A stretch of DNA of 6,349 nt from NCBI GenBank assembly GCA_027294925.1, contig JAPULM010000090.1, positions 1 through 6,349 on the forward strand, read 5' to 3'. Of this stretch, positions 1-6,210 are shown in pieces. The DNA is from a bacterium (lineage in GTDB: Bacteria; Tectomicrobia; Entotheonellia; Entotheonellales; Entotheonellaceae). The notes beneath the pieces were generated by a model. It searched no databases and was not told the DNA's origin. It saw nothing but the letters and a program-made list of their open reading frames with translations. The position numbers and the translations under genes are program-made. How positions within the stretch are numbered: position 1 is the stretch's first letter; each line of letters starts with the position of its first letter.

Positions 1-1
1 C

Positions 2-277
2 CTCATCGCCTTCGTCGACCACCGCTGTTACAGCTGCCTACGGTCGGTTGAGCTCGTCGAGGAGCTACGCCGGCGGTTCTCCGTTCGGGCCAACGTCGCG
101 GTCATCGATCCTTCCCGGATCACGCCCGCCCACACCTGGGCCAAGGACCACTACCGGGTTTCCTTCGTTCCTAAGTTCATCCTGGTAGACCGGACCGGAA
201 GTGTGGTCTGGGAGAAATTTGGCCCGGTCACTATCCAAACACTGTACTCTAGGCTTCAAGCTCTCTTGACCCGGTGA
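2..277 (+). CDS. Thioredoxin-fold protein, C-terminal part (5' end outside window)
   Basis: An open frame enters from the left edge and ends at a TGA, leaving the last 91 residues. The fragment begins with a beta-strand-like segment (IAFVDH) followed by the CxxC motif C-Y-S-C at fragment residues 9-12. A helix-like basic/acidic stretch follows (ELVEELRRR). Around residues 53-69 there is VSFVPKFILVDRTGSVV, where Pro57 sits in the position of the cis-proline of thioredoxin folds and is followed by the usual strand-turn-strand (ILVDRTGSVV). This supports a thiol-disulfide oxidoreductase or thioredoxin-like domain. The CYSC centre differs from thioredoxin's CGPC, so the redox partner cannot be predicted. 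The N-terminus is missing, so I cannot say whether it is exported or membrane-anchored. It is separated from the next gene by a promoter and about 440 bp, so it probably belongs to an upstream operon. Confidence 0.75.
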   Translation, partial: LIAFVDHRCYSCLRSVELVEELRRRFSVRANVAVIDPSRITPAHTWAKDHYRVSFVPKFILVDRTGSVVWEKFGPVTIQTLYSRLQALLTR

Positions 278-286
278 GGGGAATCA

Positions 287-302
287 CCTGCTCAGAGGCA
301 GG
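287..302 (+). other. Short hairpin after the thioredoxin-like gene
   Basis: CCTGCT pairs with GGCAGG (one G-U pair) around the tetraloop CAGA, 9 bp after the stop codon of the upstream gene. It is followed by an A-run rather than a T-run, so it does not qualify as a standard intrinsic terminator. It could protect the 3' end of the upstream transcript or be chance. Confidence 0.25.
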
Positions 303-312
303 GCAAAAAAAT

Positions 313-341
313 TTGACAGAGCAAGGAGCCGGGCCTATCAT
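313..341 (+). promoter_or_regulatory. Sigma-70-type promoter, TTGACA-17-TATCAT
   Basis: A perfect -35 box TTGACA (313-318) is separated by exactly 17 bp from TATCAT (336-341), one mismatch from TATAAT. An A/T-rich run lies immediately upstream of the -35 (305-312), resembling an UP-like element. Predicted initiation is near 348. It faces the barrel gene and is the only strong candidate ahead of the barrel-YfiR-kinase genes, so it may drive all three. Confidence 0.7.
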
Positions 342-348
342 GCAGTTA

Positions 349-367
349 GTGGGGAAATGGTCCCCAT
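349..367 (+). other. Stem-loop at the predicted transcript 5' end
   Basis: GTGGGGA pairs with TCCCCAT (7 bp including one G-U) around the loop AATGG. It begins within a base or two of the start site predicted from the 313-341 promoter. A 5'-terminal stem of this kind can stabilise a long-leader mRNA; that role is inferred. Confidence 0.35.
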
Positions 368-703
368 GGTGGGCGGCACCGAGGGAAAATGGGAACTCTG
401 GTGGGGTACTCAGGAGAACATAAAGCGCAGGTAAATCGAAGAACTGTGTCCGCCCAACATTGTCCGGCAGAAGATGGAGTAGAAAATTGGCCATCATGTA
501 GGGGCGATCGCGACGGGCAGAGCGAAGGACTCGCGAGTTGAAAGCACAACCGGATAATCGCTCAGTGAGGGGGGTGTCTGATTGCGTTTTTTGTTTGGGA
601 TTGCAGTAACATCTCAAAAAGAGGGATGTCATGCATGATTATGAGCAACTTCACGATAAGTGACGCAACGAGGTGCGAAGGGGCTCTCTGTGCGTTGGGG
701 TCT

Positions 704-707
704 GAGG
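704..707 (+). promoter_or_regulatory. Ribosome binding site that favours the start at 716
   Basis: GAGG lies 8 nt before the ATG at 716. Starts at 626, 635 or 641 would put 40 or more residues before the hydrophobic core of the signal peptide, which is atypical. The GTG codons at 755 and 758 would give a compact signal peptide but have no Shine-Dalgarno sequence. Confidence 0.4.
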
Positions 708-715
708 CCCGTGGC

Positions 716-1816
716 ATGGGGCATGTCTCGTCTTCCTTTGAGTTGCGTTTGACTGTGGTGAGGAAAGCCATCTGCGTCTTGTTGCTCGTGATGGTGGCGA
801 CATGCGGCTGGGGCGACGCTCTGGCCCAGGCCCAGGAGCCCACGGAAGACTTTATGAAGCTGAGTCTTAAGGAACTGTTGGAGGCCGATATCGTCGCGAT
901 AAACGTGTTAGGGACCCATACTCATTTTGCCGGGGAATGGATGTTCGCTTATAAGTTCATGTTCATGCGCATGAACGGGAATCGCGACGGCACCGATAGC
1001 GTGAGCGACGAAGAGGTCCTCGACCCGGGAGGCTTCAACTTCCGGGTCACCCCGACCGACATGAATATGGAAATGCACATGGGCATGGTCATGTATGCGC
1101 CCTCAGACGATCTGACGCTGATGGCCATGCTGCCGTACACCCGGCTGTCGATGGACCATGTCACGCGGAAGGGGGTGCGCTTCACCACCAAATCGGAGGG
1201 TATCGGTGATCTGCAGGTGAAGGCACTCTACACCTTATACAGAATTGGGTATGACCGGCACCGTTTCCTGATCAACTCGGGTGTGAGTTTTCCGACCGGC
1301 TCCATCGACGAGAAGGATGACACACCGGCCGGCCCGGATAAGCAACTGCCCTACCCCATGCAGTTGGGTTCTGGTACCTTTGACCTGCTTCCTGGGATTT
1401 CCTATTTGGGCCAGACGGAAAATTGGGCGTGGGGCATTGACGCGATGTCGACGATCAGGCTTGGGGAGAACGACCGAGACTATACCTTGGGAAATCGCTA
1501 CCACCTGAGTGCCCAGTTAGACCGCAAGTTGACGGACTGGCTGAGTTCCTCCGTGAAGATTGATGGGCAGATCTGGGAAAATATCGACGGCGCCGATCCC
1601 GCCTTGAACCCGGCAATGGTTCCGACGGCCGACCCGGATCGACGGGCCGGGGAGCGCGTCGATCTGTTGTTCGGTCTCACGCTCTACGTGCCCAAAGGCA
1701 CACTCAAGGGGTTGCGGGTCGCCGTCGAAGGCGGCGTGCCTATTTACCAGTCGCTGGACGGACCCCAGTTGGAGACCGACTGGCTTTTGACTGTCGGAGC
1801 GCAATATATCTTCTAG
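716..1816 (+). CDS. Exported outer-membrane beta-barrel protein, methionine-rich (transporter-like)
   Basis: Residue numbers count from the longer in-frame ATG at 626; the start I prefer is M31 (716). A Sec signal follows: basic VVRK (44-47), a hydrophobic core ending near residue 60, and ALA/AQA cleavage options at 65-69. The mature N-terminus has LSLKELLEADIV (79-90), resembling the LSLEELMN(I/V)EV segment ahead of the plug in many TonB-dependent receptors, but no plug is recognisable. The rest alternates polar and nonpolar residues as barrel strands do and ends in GAQYIF; a terminal Phe is the usual outer-membrane assembly signal. Overall it resembles the putative transporter barrels of the phenol-degradation MetA type (family assignment from memory). 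Odd features are Met at every second residue from 146 to 156 and again at 112, 114 and 116. A role in taking up or sensing an external ligand, perhaps a soft metal, is speculative. YfiR follows 161 bp downstream. Confidence 0.7.
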   Translation: MGHVSSSFELRLTVVRKAICVLLLVMVATCGWGDALAQAQEPTEDFMKLSLKELLEADIVAINVLGTHTHFAGEWMFAYKFMFMRMNGNRDGTDSVSDEEVLDPGGFNFRVTPTDMNMEMHMGMVMYAPSDDLTLMAMLPYTRLSMDHVTRKGVRFTTKSEGIGDLQVKALYTLYRIGYDRHRFLINSGVSFPTGSIDEKDDTPAGPDKQLPYPMQLGSGTFDLLPGISYLGQTENWAWGIDAMSTIRLGENDRDYTLGNRYHLSAQLDRKLTDWLSSSVKIDGQIWENIDGADPALNPAMVPTADPDRRAGERVDLLFGLTLYVPKGTLKGLRVAVEGGVPIYQSLDGPQLETDWLLTVGAQYIF

Positions 1817-1859
1817 GAATGGACGGCTTGAAGACGAAGGGCGGTCTGCCCTACTCTGA

Positions 1860-1881
1860 GAGGGTTTGTAGAGGGACCCTC
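1860..1881 (+). other. Hairpin between the barrel and yfiR genes
   Basis: GAGGGT (1860-1865) pairs perfectly with ACCCTC (1876-1881). An alternative smaller hairpin uses 1871-1874 with 1878-1881. There is no following T-run, so this is not a standard terminator. The 161-bp gap (1817-1977) also contains the short inverted repeat TGGCA-A-TGCCA at 1938-1948 and no convincing promoter, which leaves read-through from the barrel gene as the likeliest source of yfiR transcription. Confidence 0.25.
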
Positions 1882-1968
1882 GACACATTCGCCGTCGTTT
1901 TACTACAGCGAACGGTGCAAAACATTGGAAACATATTTGGCAATGCCATGGGATGCGCTTGGGGGTTG

Positions 1969-1973
1969 GGAGG
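1969..1973 (+). promoter_or_regulatory. Ribosome binding site deciding the yfiR start
   Basis: GGAGG lies 4 nt before the second of two consecutive ATG codons (1975 and 1978). The frame remains open back to an ATG at 1819, but that start has no ribosome site and would add 53 residues unlike any signal peptide. I therefore take 1978; 1975 would be only 1 nt from the site. Confidence 0.55.
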
Positions 1974-1977
1974 AATG

Positions 1978-2577
1978 ATGAGGACAACACGAAGTGCCAA
2001 GGGAAAGCCAAGGCTGCGAGCCGCCCATGCGTCCGGTACGGTTGTGTGGATGATCGTCATGATTGTGGTATGCGTCGTGGCGAGCGGTACGCTGAATACT
2101 CAGCCTGCGCACGCGTCACTCCGTGAGTATAAGCTTAAGGCGGCATTTTTGTACAACTTTGTGAAGTTTGTCAAGTGGCCAACCGCAGCGTTCGCGGATA
2201 CCAATACCCCCATAGTTATTGGCGTTCTCGGCGAGGATCCGTTTGGTGTTGCCCTGGAAGCCATCGAGAACAAGACCATCGGGGGCAGGCAATTGGTGAT
2301 CAAGCGTTACAAGGGGCTCCAGGATCTGGAGCCTTCCCATATCCTCTTCATCAGCTCGTCGGAGAGAGCGCGTCTGCCACAGATTTTGGTGAACCTCAAG
2401 GGCGCAAGTGTCTTAACGGTCGGAGAGATGGTACAGTTTGCCCAAAGCGGGGGGATCATCAATTTCACTCGTCGAAAGAACAAGATTCGTCTTGAAATTA
2501 ACCTGGACGCTGCGAAGCGAGCCGGACTAAAGATTAGTTCGCAACTCCTGAAATTAGCAAAAGTCATCAAGGCCTAG
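1978..2577 (+). CDS. YfiR-family periplasmic regulatory protein (DUF4154-type)
   Basis: 199 residues from the chosen start, close to the family's usual size of about 190. A basic N-terminus (R2, R5, K8, K10, R12, R14) precedes a hydrophobic segment at 22-37 and an AHA signal-peptidase site at 44-46. The mature protein opens with LREYKLKAAFLYNFVKFVKWP, the family's signature. It continues through IVIGVLGEDPFG, SHILFISSSE, VLTVGEMVQFAQSGGIINF and the final KIRLEINLDAAKRAGLKISS block. In Pseudomonas, YfiR binds the periplasmic sensor of the diguanylate cyclase YfiN and holds it inactive. Here the gene lies 24 bp before a kinase with a YfiN-like sensor, so I infer that it represses or tunes that kinase. 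The mature protein has no cysteine, so the disulfide-based control described for the Pseudomonas protein cannot operate. Family assignment is confident; the partner is inferred. Confidence 0.9.
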   Translation: MRTTRSAKGKPRLRAAHASGTVVWMIVMIVVCVVASGTLNTQPAHASLREYKLKAAFLYNFVKFVKWPTAAFADTNTPIVIGVLGEDPFGVALEAIENKTIGGRQLVIKRYKGLQDLEPSHILFISSSERARLPQILVNLKGASVLTVGEMVQFAQSGGIINFTRRKNKIRLEINLDAAKRAGLKISSQLLKLAKVIKA

Positions 2578-2601
2578 CATCATACGTGGAGAAGCAGAAC
2601 T

Positions 2602-4872
2602 ATGCTGGCTTTTCGAGATGTTCCCATCAAGCGTAAGCTAACCCTGATCATCATGCTGACGAGCAGCGTCTCTTTACTGTTGGCTGGAGCAGGGTATGTA
2701 ACCTACGACCTGATCACGTTTCGGCGTGCGATGGTACGTGATCTCTCCACACTGGCAGAAATCATCGGGACCAATAGTAGGGCCGCACTGACCTTCGACG
2801 ATCAGAGCTCCGCAGAAGAGACCCTGGCGTCACTGAGCGCTGAGCGACAGATCGTCTCCGCCTGTCTGTACATGACCGACGGGACGGTGTTCGCCAAGTA
2901 CCGGCGCGATGACGTGAACAAAGACCTCTCGCCGCCCGCACCGCAAGCAGACAGTCACCGTTTCGAGGACGGCCATTTGGTGCTGTTTCAGCAGATCGTC
3001 CTCGTCGGCGAGACGATCGGGACGATTTACATACAGTCTGACTTGTCAGAGATGCACGCTCGCCTGAAGCGCTATGTCAGCATCGGCGCCATTGTTCTAT
3101 TGGTGGTCTCCGGTGTGGCCTTCCTGCTATCGTCCAAATTCCAACGGCTGATCTCCGAACCGATTTTGCATCTGGCGCAGACCATGCGGGTCGTGTCAGA
3201 TCAGGAGGACTATGCGATCCGGGCAGCGAAGCATAGCCAGGACGAGATAGGCTTCCTCATTGACGGCTTCAACGACATGTTGGCGCAAATCGAAACGCGG
3301 GATACGACACTGCAAGAAGTCAACGAACGGTTAGCGCAGTCAGAGCAGGAGGCGCTCGCCGCCAATCAGACCAAGAGTACGTTTCTGGCCAGCATGAGCC
3401 ATGAGCTGCGTACGCCACTGAACGCCATCATTGGCTATAGCGAGATGCTCCAAGAAGAGGCTGAAGATCTGGGCCAGGAGGACTTCATCCCTGACCTTCA
3501 GAAAATTCACGCGGCGGGCAAACACCTGCTGGCACTCATCAACGACATCCTCGACCTCTCGAAGATCGAAGCCGGCAAGATGGACCTCTTCCTGGAGGAC
3601 TTCGACATTTCCTCCATGGCCCAAGACGTCGTGGCCACCATCCGGCCGCTGGTGGAGAAGAATGCCAATACCGTGGAGGTCCATACTGCCGACGATCTCG
3701 GCATCATGCAGGCCGACCTGACCAAGGTCCGGCAGACGCTGTTCAACCTACTCAGTAACGCCTGCAAGTTTACCGAGCGGGGCACCATCACGCTGGCTGC
3801 CAGTCGCGAGACAGTAGACGGGGTTGCGTGGCTCACCTTCAGCGTGGCTGACACCGGCATTGGCATGTCCCCCGAGCAAATGGGGAAGCTGTTCCAGGCG
3901 TTCTCGCAAGCCGATGCCTCAACCGCGAGCCAATACGGCGGCACCGGGCTGGGGCTGGTGATCACCCAGCACTTCTGTCAGATGATGGGGGGTGACATCA
4001 CGGTGGAGAGCACGGTGGGTCAGGGATCCACCTTCACCATCCGGCTTCCGGCCGAGGTTGTCGATCCCAAGGCTGCAGCTGCGCCACAGACGGAGGTTCT
4101 CCCGACTAGCGCTCCCGTGGAAGGGGCGGCCACAGTACTGGTCATCGACGACGACCCAGCGGTGCGCGATCTGATGCAGCGTTCTCTCAGCAAGGATGGG
4201 TGGCACGTGGCGGCTGTTGCGAGCGGTGAGGAGGGGCTGCGGCTTGCCAAAGAACGGCGGCCTGTTGCCATCGTCCTGGACGTGATTATGCCAGGCATGG
4301 ACGGCTGGGCGGTGCTGACGGCGCTGAAAGCTGAGCCCGACCTGGCTGATATCCCCGTGGTTATGCAAACGATCGTGGACGACAAGAACATGGGCTACGC
4401 GCTGGGCGTCTCGGACTATCTGATCAAACCGATCGATCGAGAGCGCTTGATTGCCATCCTGAGAAAGTACCGGTGCGAGCCGCCGCCCTGCCGGGTGCTG
4501 GTCGTCGAAGATGAGGCAGACACTCGTGACCTGCTGCGCCGCATGCTCGAAAAAGAGGGATGGACGGTGACCGAGTCCGTCAATGGGCGCGAGGCGTTGG
4601 AGCGTGTGGCCGAGAACAGACCGAATCTGATCCTGCTCGACCTTATGATGCCCGAGATGGACGGCTTCACGTTCGTCGAGGCGCTGCGCCAACAGGAAGC
4701 CTGGCGATCGATTCCCGTCGTGGTGATCACGGCAAAGGACCTGACGCCCGACGATCGCCAGCGTCTCAATGGTTCGGTGGAACGGATCCTCCAGAAGGGG
4801 GCGTACAGCCGGGAAGAGCTGTTGCGCCAGGTCCGTGACCAGGTGATGACCCATGTTCGGCCAGGAGCCTAG
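2602..4872 (+). CDS. Membrane hybrid sensor histidine kinase: CHASE8-like, HAMP, HisKA, HATPase, REC, REC
   Basis: 756 residues; ATG preceded by TGGAGA (2587-2592). Membrane helices at about 13-35 and 157-177 enclose a periplasmic domain. That domain carries [17 protein letters not shown] (51-67) and [13 protein letters not shown] (78-90), typical of the CHASE8 sensor of YfiN-like proteins. A HAMP (about 178-232) and a short coiled coil (231-258) follow. HisKA has SHELRTP with His267 as phosphorylation site. The ATPase domain has the N box around Asn386, DTGIG (417-421) and GGTGLGL (446-452). Receiver 1 (about 511-625) has acidic D516-D518, phospho-acceptor D560, T590 and K609; receiver 2 (about 631-748) has E636/D637, D680, T710 and K732. 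Every catalytic residue is present. No phosphotransfer (Hpt) domain or DNA-binding output is fused, so phosphate must pass to, or be drained by, another protein. The 24-bp gap after yfiR implies co-transcription and a YfiR-controlled kinase. Confidence 0.92.
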   Translation: MLAFRDVPIKRKLTLIIMLTSSVSLLLAGAGYVTYDLITFRRAMVRDLSTLAEIIGTNSRAALTFDDQSSAEETLASLSAERQIVSACLYMTDGTVFAKYRRDDVNKDLSPPAPQADSHRFEDGHLVLFQQIVLVGETIGTIYIQSDLSEMHARLKRYVSIGAIVLLVVSGVAFLLSSKFQRLISEPILHLAQTMRVVSDQEDYAIRAAKHSQDEIGFLIDGFNDMLAQIETRDTTLQEVNERLAQSEQEALAANQTKSTFLASMSHELRTPLNAIIGYSEMLQEEAEDLGQEDFIPDLQKIHAAGKHLLALINDILDLSKIEAGKMDLFLEDFDISSMAQDVVATIRPLVEKNANTVEVHTADDLGIMQADLTKVRQTLFNLLSNACKFTERGTITLAASRETVDGVAWLTFSVADTGIGMSPEQMGKLFQAFSQADASTASQYGGTGLGLVITQHFCQMMGGDITVESTVGQGSTFTIRLPAEVVDPKAAAAPQTEVLPTSAPVEGAATVLVIDDDPAVRDLMQRSLSKDGWHVAAVASGEEGLRLAKERRPVAIVLDVIMPGMDGWAVLTALKAEPDLADIPVVMQTIVDDKNMGYALGVSDYLIKPIDRERLIAILRKYRCEPPPCRVLVVEDEADTRDLLRRMLEKEGWTVTESVNGREALERVAENRPNLILLDLMMPEMDGFTFVEALRQQEAWRSIPVVVITAKDLTPDDRQRLNGSVERILQKGAYSREELLRQVRDQVMTHVRPGA
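3352..4068 (+). repeat. Kinase-core duplication, copy 1
   Basis: Codons 251-489 of the membrane hybrid kinase (end of the coiled coil, HisKA, HATPase) align without a gap to codons 93-331 of the second kinase. My hand count is 176 identical residues of 239. Nucleotide similarity is also obvious, for example around the SHELRTP and [10 protein letters not shown] coding segments. Confidence 0.85.
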
Positions 4873-4916
4873 GGGCAATCGCTCCGCACCACAAGGGCAA
4901 CCACTTTGCAGCTACC

Positions 4917-4952
4917 GTGGACTGGTCTACCATGCACCACTAAAAGTTTTTT
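4917..4952 (+). terminator. Possible weak intrinsic terminator after the hybrid kinase
   Basis: An interrupted stem (GTGG 4917-4920 with CCAC 4937-4940, enclosing TGGT-CT-ACCA at 4923-4932) is followed after 6 nt by six T (4947-4952). The stem is short and broken, so termination would be partial at best. The rest of the 161-bp gap (4873-5033) has no promoter I find convincing, so the second kinase may depend on read-through. Confidence 0.25.
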
Positions 4953-5021
4953 GCCACAATGCCGATCTTATATCTCATCGACACTGAACAGTTTTCTATG
5001 GCTACTTCCATATGACCTGAT

Positions 5022-5026
5022 GAGGT
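5022..5026 (+). promoter_or_regulatory. Ribosome binding site for a GTG start
   Basis: GAGGT lies 7 nt before the GTG at 5034, a normal spacing. It supports GTG as the initiator of the second kinase; no in-frame ATG occurs before the coiled coil. Confidence 0.6.
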
Positions 5027-5033
5027 AACGATC

Positions 5034-6149
5034 GTGAGATATGTGCAGCCTCCGACAAAAGAGCAACTCATACATGCATTGGGAAGCCTGCGCCAACGGA
5101 TTACGGCATGGGAAGCTTTAGAAACCGAGCGCCGGCGGACCGAGGAAGCACTGCGGGCGAATGAAGAAGAATTGCGCACGTACAAGGAGCACCTGGAAGA
5201 ACAGGTGGAGGAGCGCACTATCGAGCTCACGCAGGCCAACGCACACCTGCAGCAGGAAATAGCCGAGCGTAAGCGGGCTCAAGAAGAGCTGCTCATGGCC
5301 AAAGAGGCGGCCGAAGCCGCGAACCGTGCCAAGAGTACGTTTTTGGCCAACATGAGCCACGAGTTACGCACGCCGTTGAACCACATCATTGGCTACAGCG
5401 AGATGTTGCACGAAGAGGCTGAAGACGTGGGCCAAGAGGACTTCCTTCCCGACCTCCAGAAGATTCAGGCAGCCGGTAAGCACTTACTGGGGCTTATTAA
5501 TGACATCCTTGACCTGGCGAAGATCGAGGCCGGGAGGATGGACCTCCACCTGGAGACCTTCAACATCGTCCCCATGATTCAGGACTTTGTGACCACTATC
5601 GGTCCGCTGGCAGAGAAGAACGCCAACGCCCTGACAGTCCACTCTGCCGACGATCTCAGTACCGTGCAGGCTGACCTGAGTAAGGTCCGGCAGGTGCTCA
5701 GCAATCTGTTGCACAACGCCTGCAAGTTTACCGAGCGGGGCACTATCAGGCTGGAGGTCACCCGTGCAACTATGGCTGGGGTCGACTGGCTCATATTCCG
5801 CGTGTCCGACATCGGTATCGGCATGCCCCCCGAGCAAATCGAGAAAGTCTTCCAGCCGTTTACACAGGCCGATGCTTCGGCCACGCGCCAGTATGGCGGC
5901 AGCGGGCTGGGGCTGGCGATTAGTCAACGCTTCTGTCGCATGATGGGAGGCGACATCACGGTGGAGAGTGCCGTGGGTCATGGGTCAACGTTCACCGTAC
6001 GACTTCCAGCGGAGGTTGCTGATCCCACGCATGCCCAGCCGGAAGGGGCCTTAGACTTGTATTCCGTAAGTCTCAGGAGTCGACCCACGAGAAGGGGTAC
6101 AGGAGCCACGATCTCACCTCAACGAGACCCAAAAGGTGCGTTGGCATAA
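5034..6149 (+). CDS. Soluble histidine kinase with coiled-coil N-terminus, no receiver
   Basis: 371 residues from a GTG start. Residues 1-100 have no membrane helix and form a long, charged coiled coil, including [19 protein letters not shown] (54-72) and [14 protein letters not shown] (73-86). This is the linker type usually found between PAS or sensor domains and a kinase. HisKA has SHELRTP with His109. The ATPase domain has the N box at Asn228, a G1 box DIGIG (259-263) where the usual Thr is Ile, and GGSGLGL (288-294). The core is a diverged copy of the membrane kinase upstream. The copy continues to Glu-Gly-Ala (337-339), exactly where receiver 1 begins in the other protein. The remaining 32 residues (LDLYS to the end) are unrelated and rich in Arg, Ser and Pro. 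With no sensor it may read a cytoplasmic partner through its coiled coil, or form mixed dimers with the first kinase; both are inferences. A separate response regulator lies downstream. Confidence 0.88.
   Translation: MRYVQPPTKEQLIHALGSLRQRITAWEALETERRRTEEALRANEEELRTYKEHLEEQVEERTIELTQANAHLQQEIAERKRAQEELLMAKEAAEAANRAKSTFLANMSHELRTPLNHIIGYSEMLHEEAEDVGQEDFLPDLQKIQAAGKHLLGLINDILDLAKIEAGRMDLHLETFNIVPMIQDFVTTIGPLAEKNANALTVHSADDLSTVQADLSKVRQVLSNLLHNACKFTERGTIRLEVTRATMAGVDWLIFRVSDIGIGMPPEQIEKVFQPFTQADASATRQYGGSGLGLAISQRFCRMMGGDITVESAVGHGSTFTVRLPAEVADPTHAQPEGALDLYSVSLRSRPTRRGTGATISPQRDPKGALA
5310..6026 (+). repeat. Kinase-core duplication, copy 2
   Basis: This is the partner of 3352-4068, in direct orientation with about 1.95 kb between copy starts and no indel over 239 codons. 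Similarity reappears briefly at the GGAAGGGGC match (6042-6050 here, 4120-4128 in copy 1) and then stops. No receiver-like sequence follows in any frame up to 6302. Confidence 0.85.
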
Positions 6150-6169
6150 GATCGTCGATTTCGTATAAT
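6141..6169 (+). promoter_or_regulatory. Sigma-70-type promoter, TTGGCA-17-TATAAT
   Basis: TTGGCA (6141-6146, one mismatch from TTGACA) is separated by exactly 17 bp from a perfect TATAAT (6164-6169). The -35 box lies inside the last codons of the second kinase gene. Predicted initiation near 6176 gives a leader of about 127 nt for the response regulator at 6303. The surrounding 6150-6230 stretch is clearly more A/T-rich than the coding DNA, as expected for a promoter region. Confidence 0.7.
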
Positions 6170-6198
6170 TCGCTGTTATTAAATGATTTATAAAAACC

Positions 6199-6210
6199 CT
6201 TCTAGAGAAG
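6199..6210 (+). other. Small inverted repeat in the regulator leader
   Basis: CTTCT-AG-AGAAG, a 5-bp inverted repeat about 23 nt after the predicted start site. It is too tight to form a stable RNA hairpin and has no T-run. It could be a dimeric-protein site or chance. Confidence 0.15.

Larger units (their letters stand above)
278..715 (+). other. Intergenic stretch and probable long 5' leader
   Basis: I see no convincing gene here on either strand. It holds a short hairpin just after the upstream stop (287-302), a strong promoter (313-341), and a stem-loop next to the predicted transcription start (349-367). It also has a 10-bp perfect palindrome, ACTCGCGAGT, at 529-538, and a GAGGG Shine-Dalgarno-like site at 621-625. 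That site precedes a 10-codon out-of-frame ORF at 631-663 and an alternative in-frame start for the barrel gene at 635. If transcription starts near 348 and the barrel gene starts at 716, the leader is about 370 nt. That is long enough to carry regulatory RNA structure, but I could not match it to a known riboswitch class. Confidence 0.5.

Noticed and set aside
298..307. CAGGGCAAA string resembling part of the c-di-GMP (GEMM) riboswitch
   Set aside because: The rest of the GEMM consensus and its paired helices are absent, and the string lies upstream of the predicted transcription start.
340..423. 27-codon ORF starting with ATG at 340
   Set aside because: Its ATG overlaps the -10 box of the promoter, so it would not be in that transcript, and the peptide has no recognisable features.
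529..538. Perfect palindrome ACTCGCGAGT as an operator
   Set aside because: Ten bases is short, there is no second copy nearby, and it lies about 190 bp downstream of the promoter; noted only as part of the leader.
249..632. 127-codon open frame on the minus strand in the gene-poor leader
   Set aside because: No ribosome site before its ATG, biased odd composition (Cys, His, Pro), no recognisable motif, and it runs antisense into the thioredoxin-like gene and across the promoter.
1819..1977. Extension of the yfiR gene back to ATG 1819
   Set aside because: It adds 53 residues that would bury the signal peptide, and the ATG has no ribosome site; GGAGG before 1978 explains initiation better.
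1517..2011. 164-codon open frame on the minus strand across the barrel/yfiR junction
   Set aside because: It lies opposite the well-supported end of the barrel gene, has no ribosome site and no family features.
3919..4878. 319-codon open frame on the minus strand opposite the hybrid kinase
   Set aside because: The + strand here encodes complete ATPase and receiver motifs; the minus-strand product is His/Arg/Pro-rich with no domain, as expected from antisense reading of a GC-rich gene.
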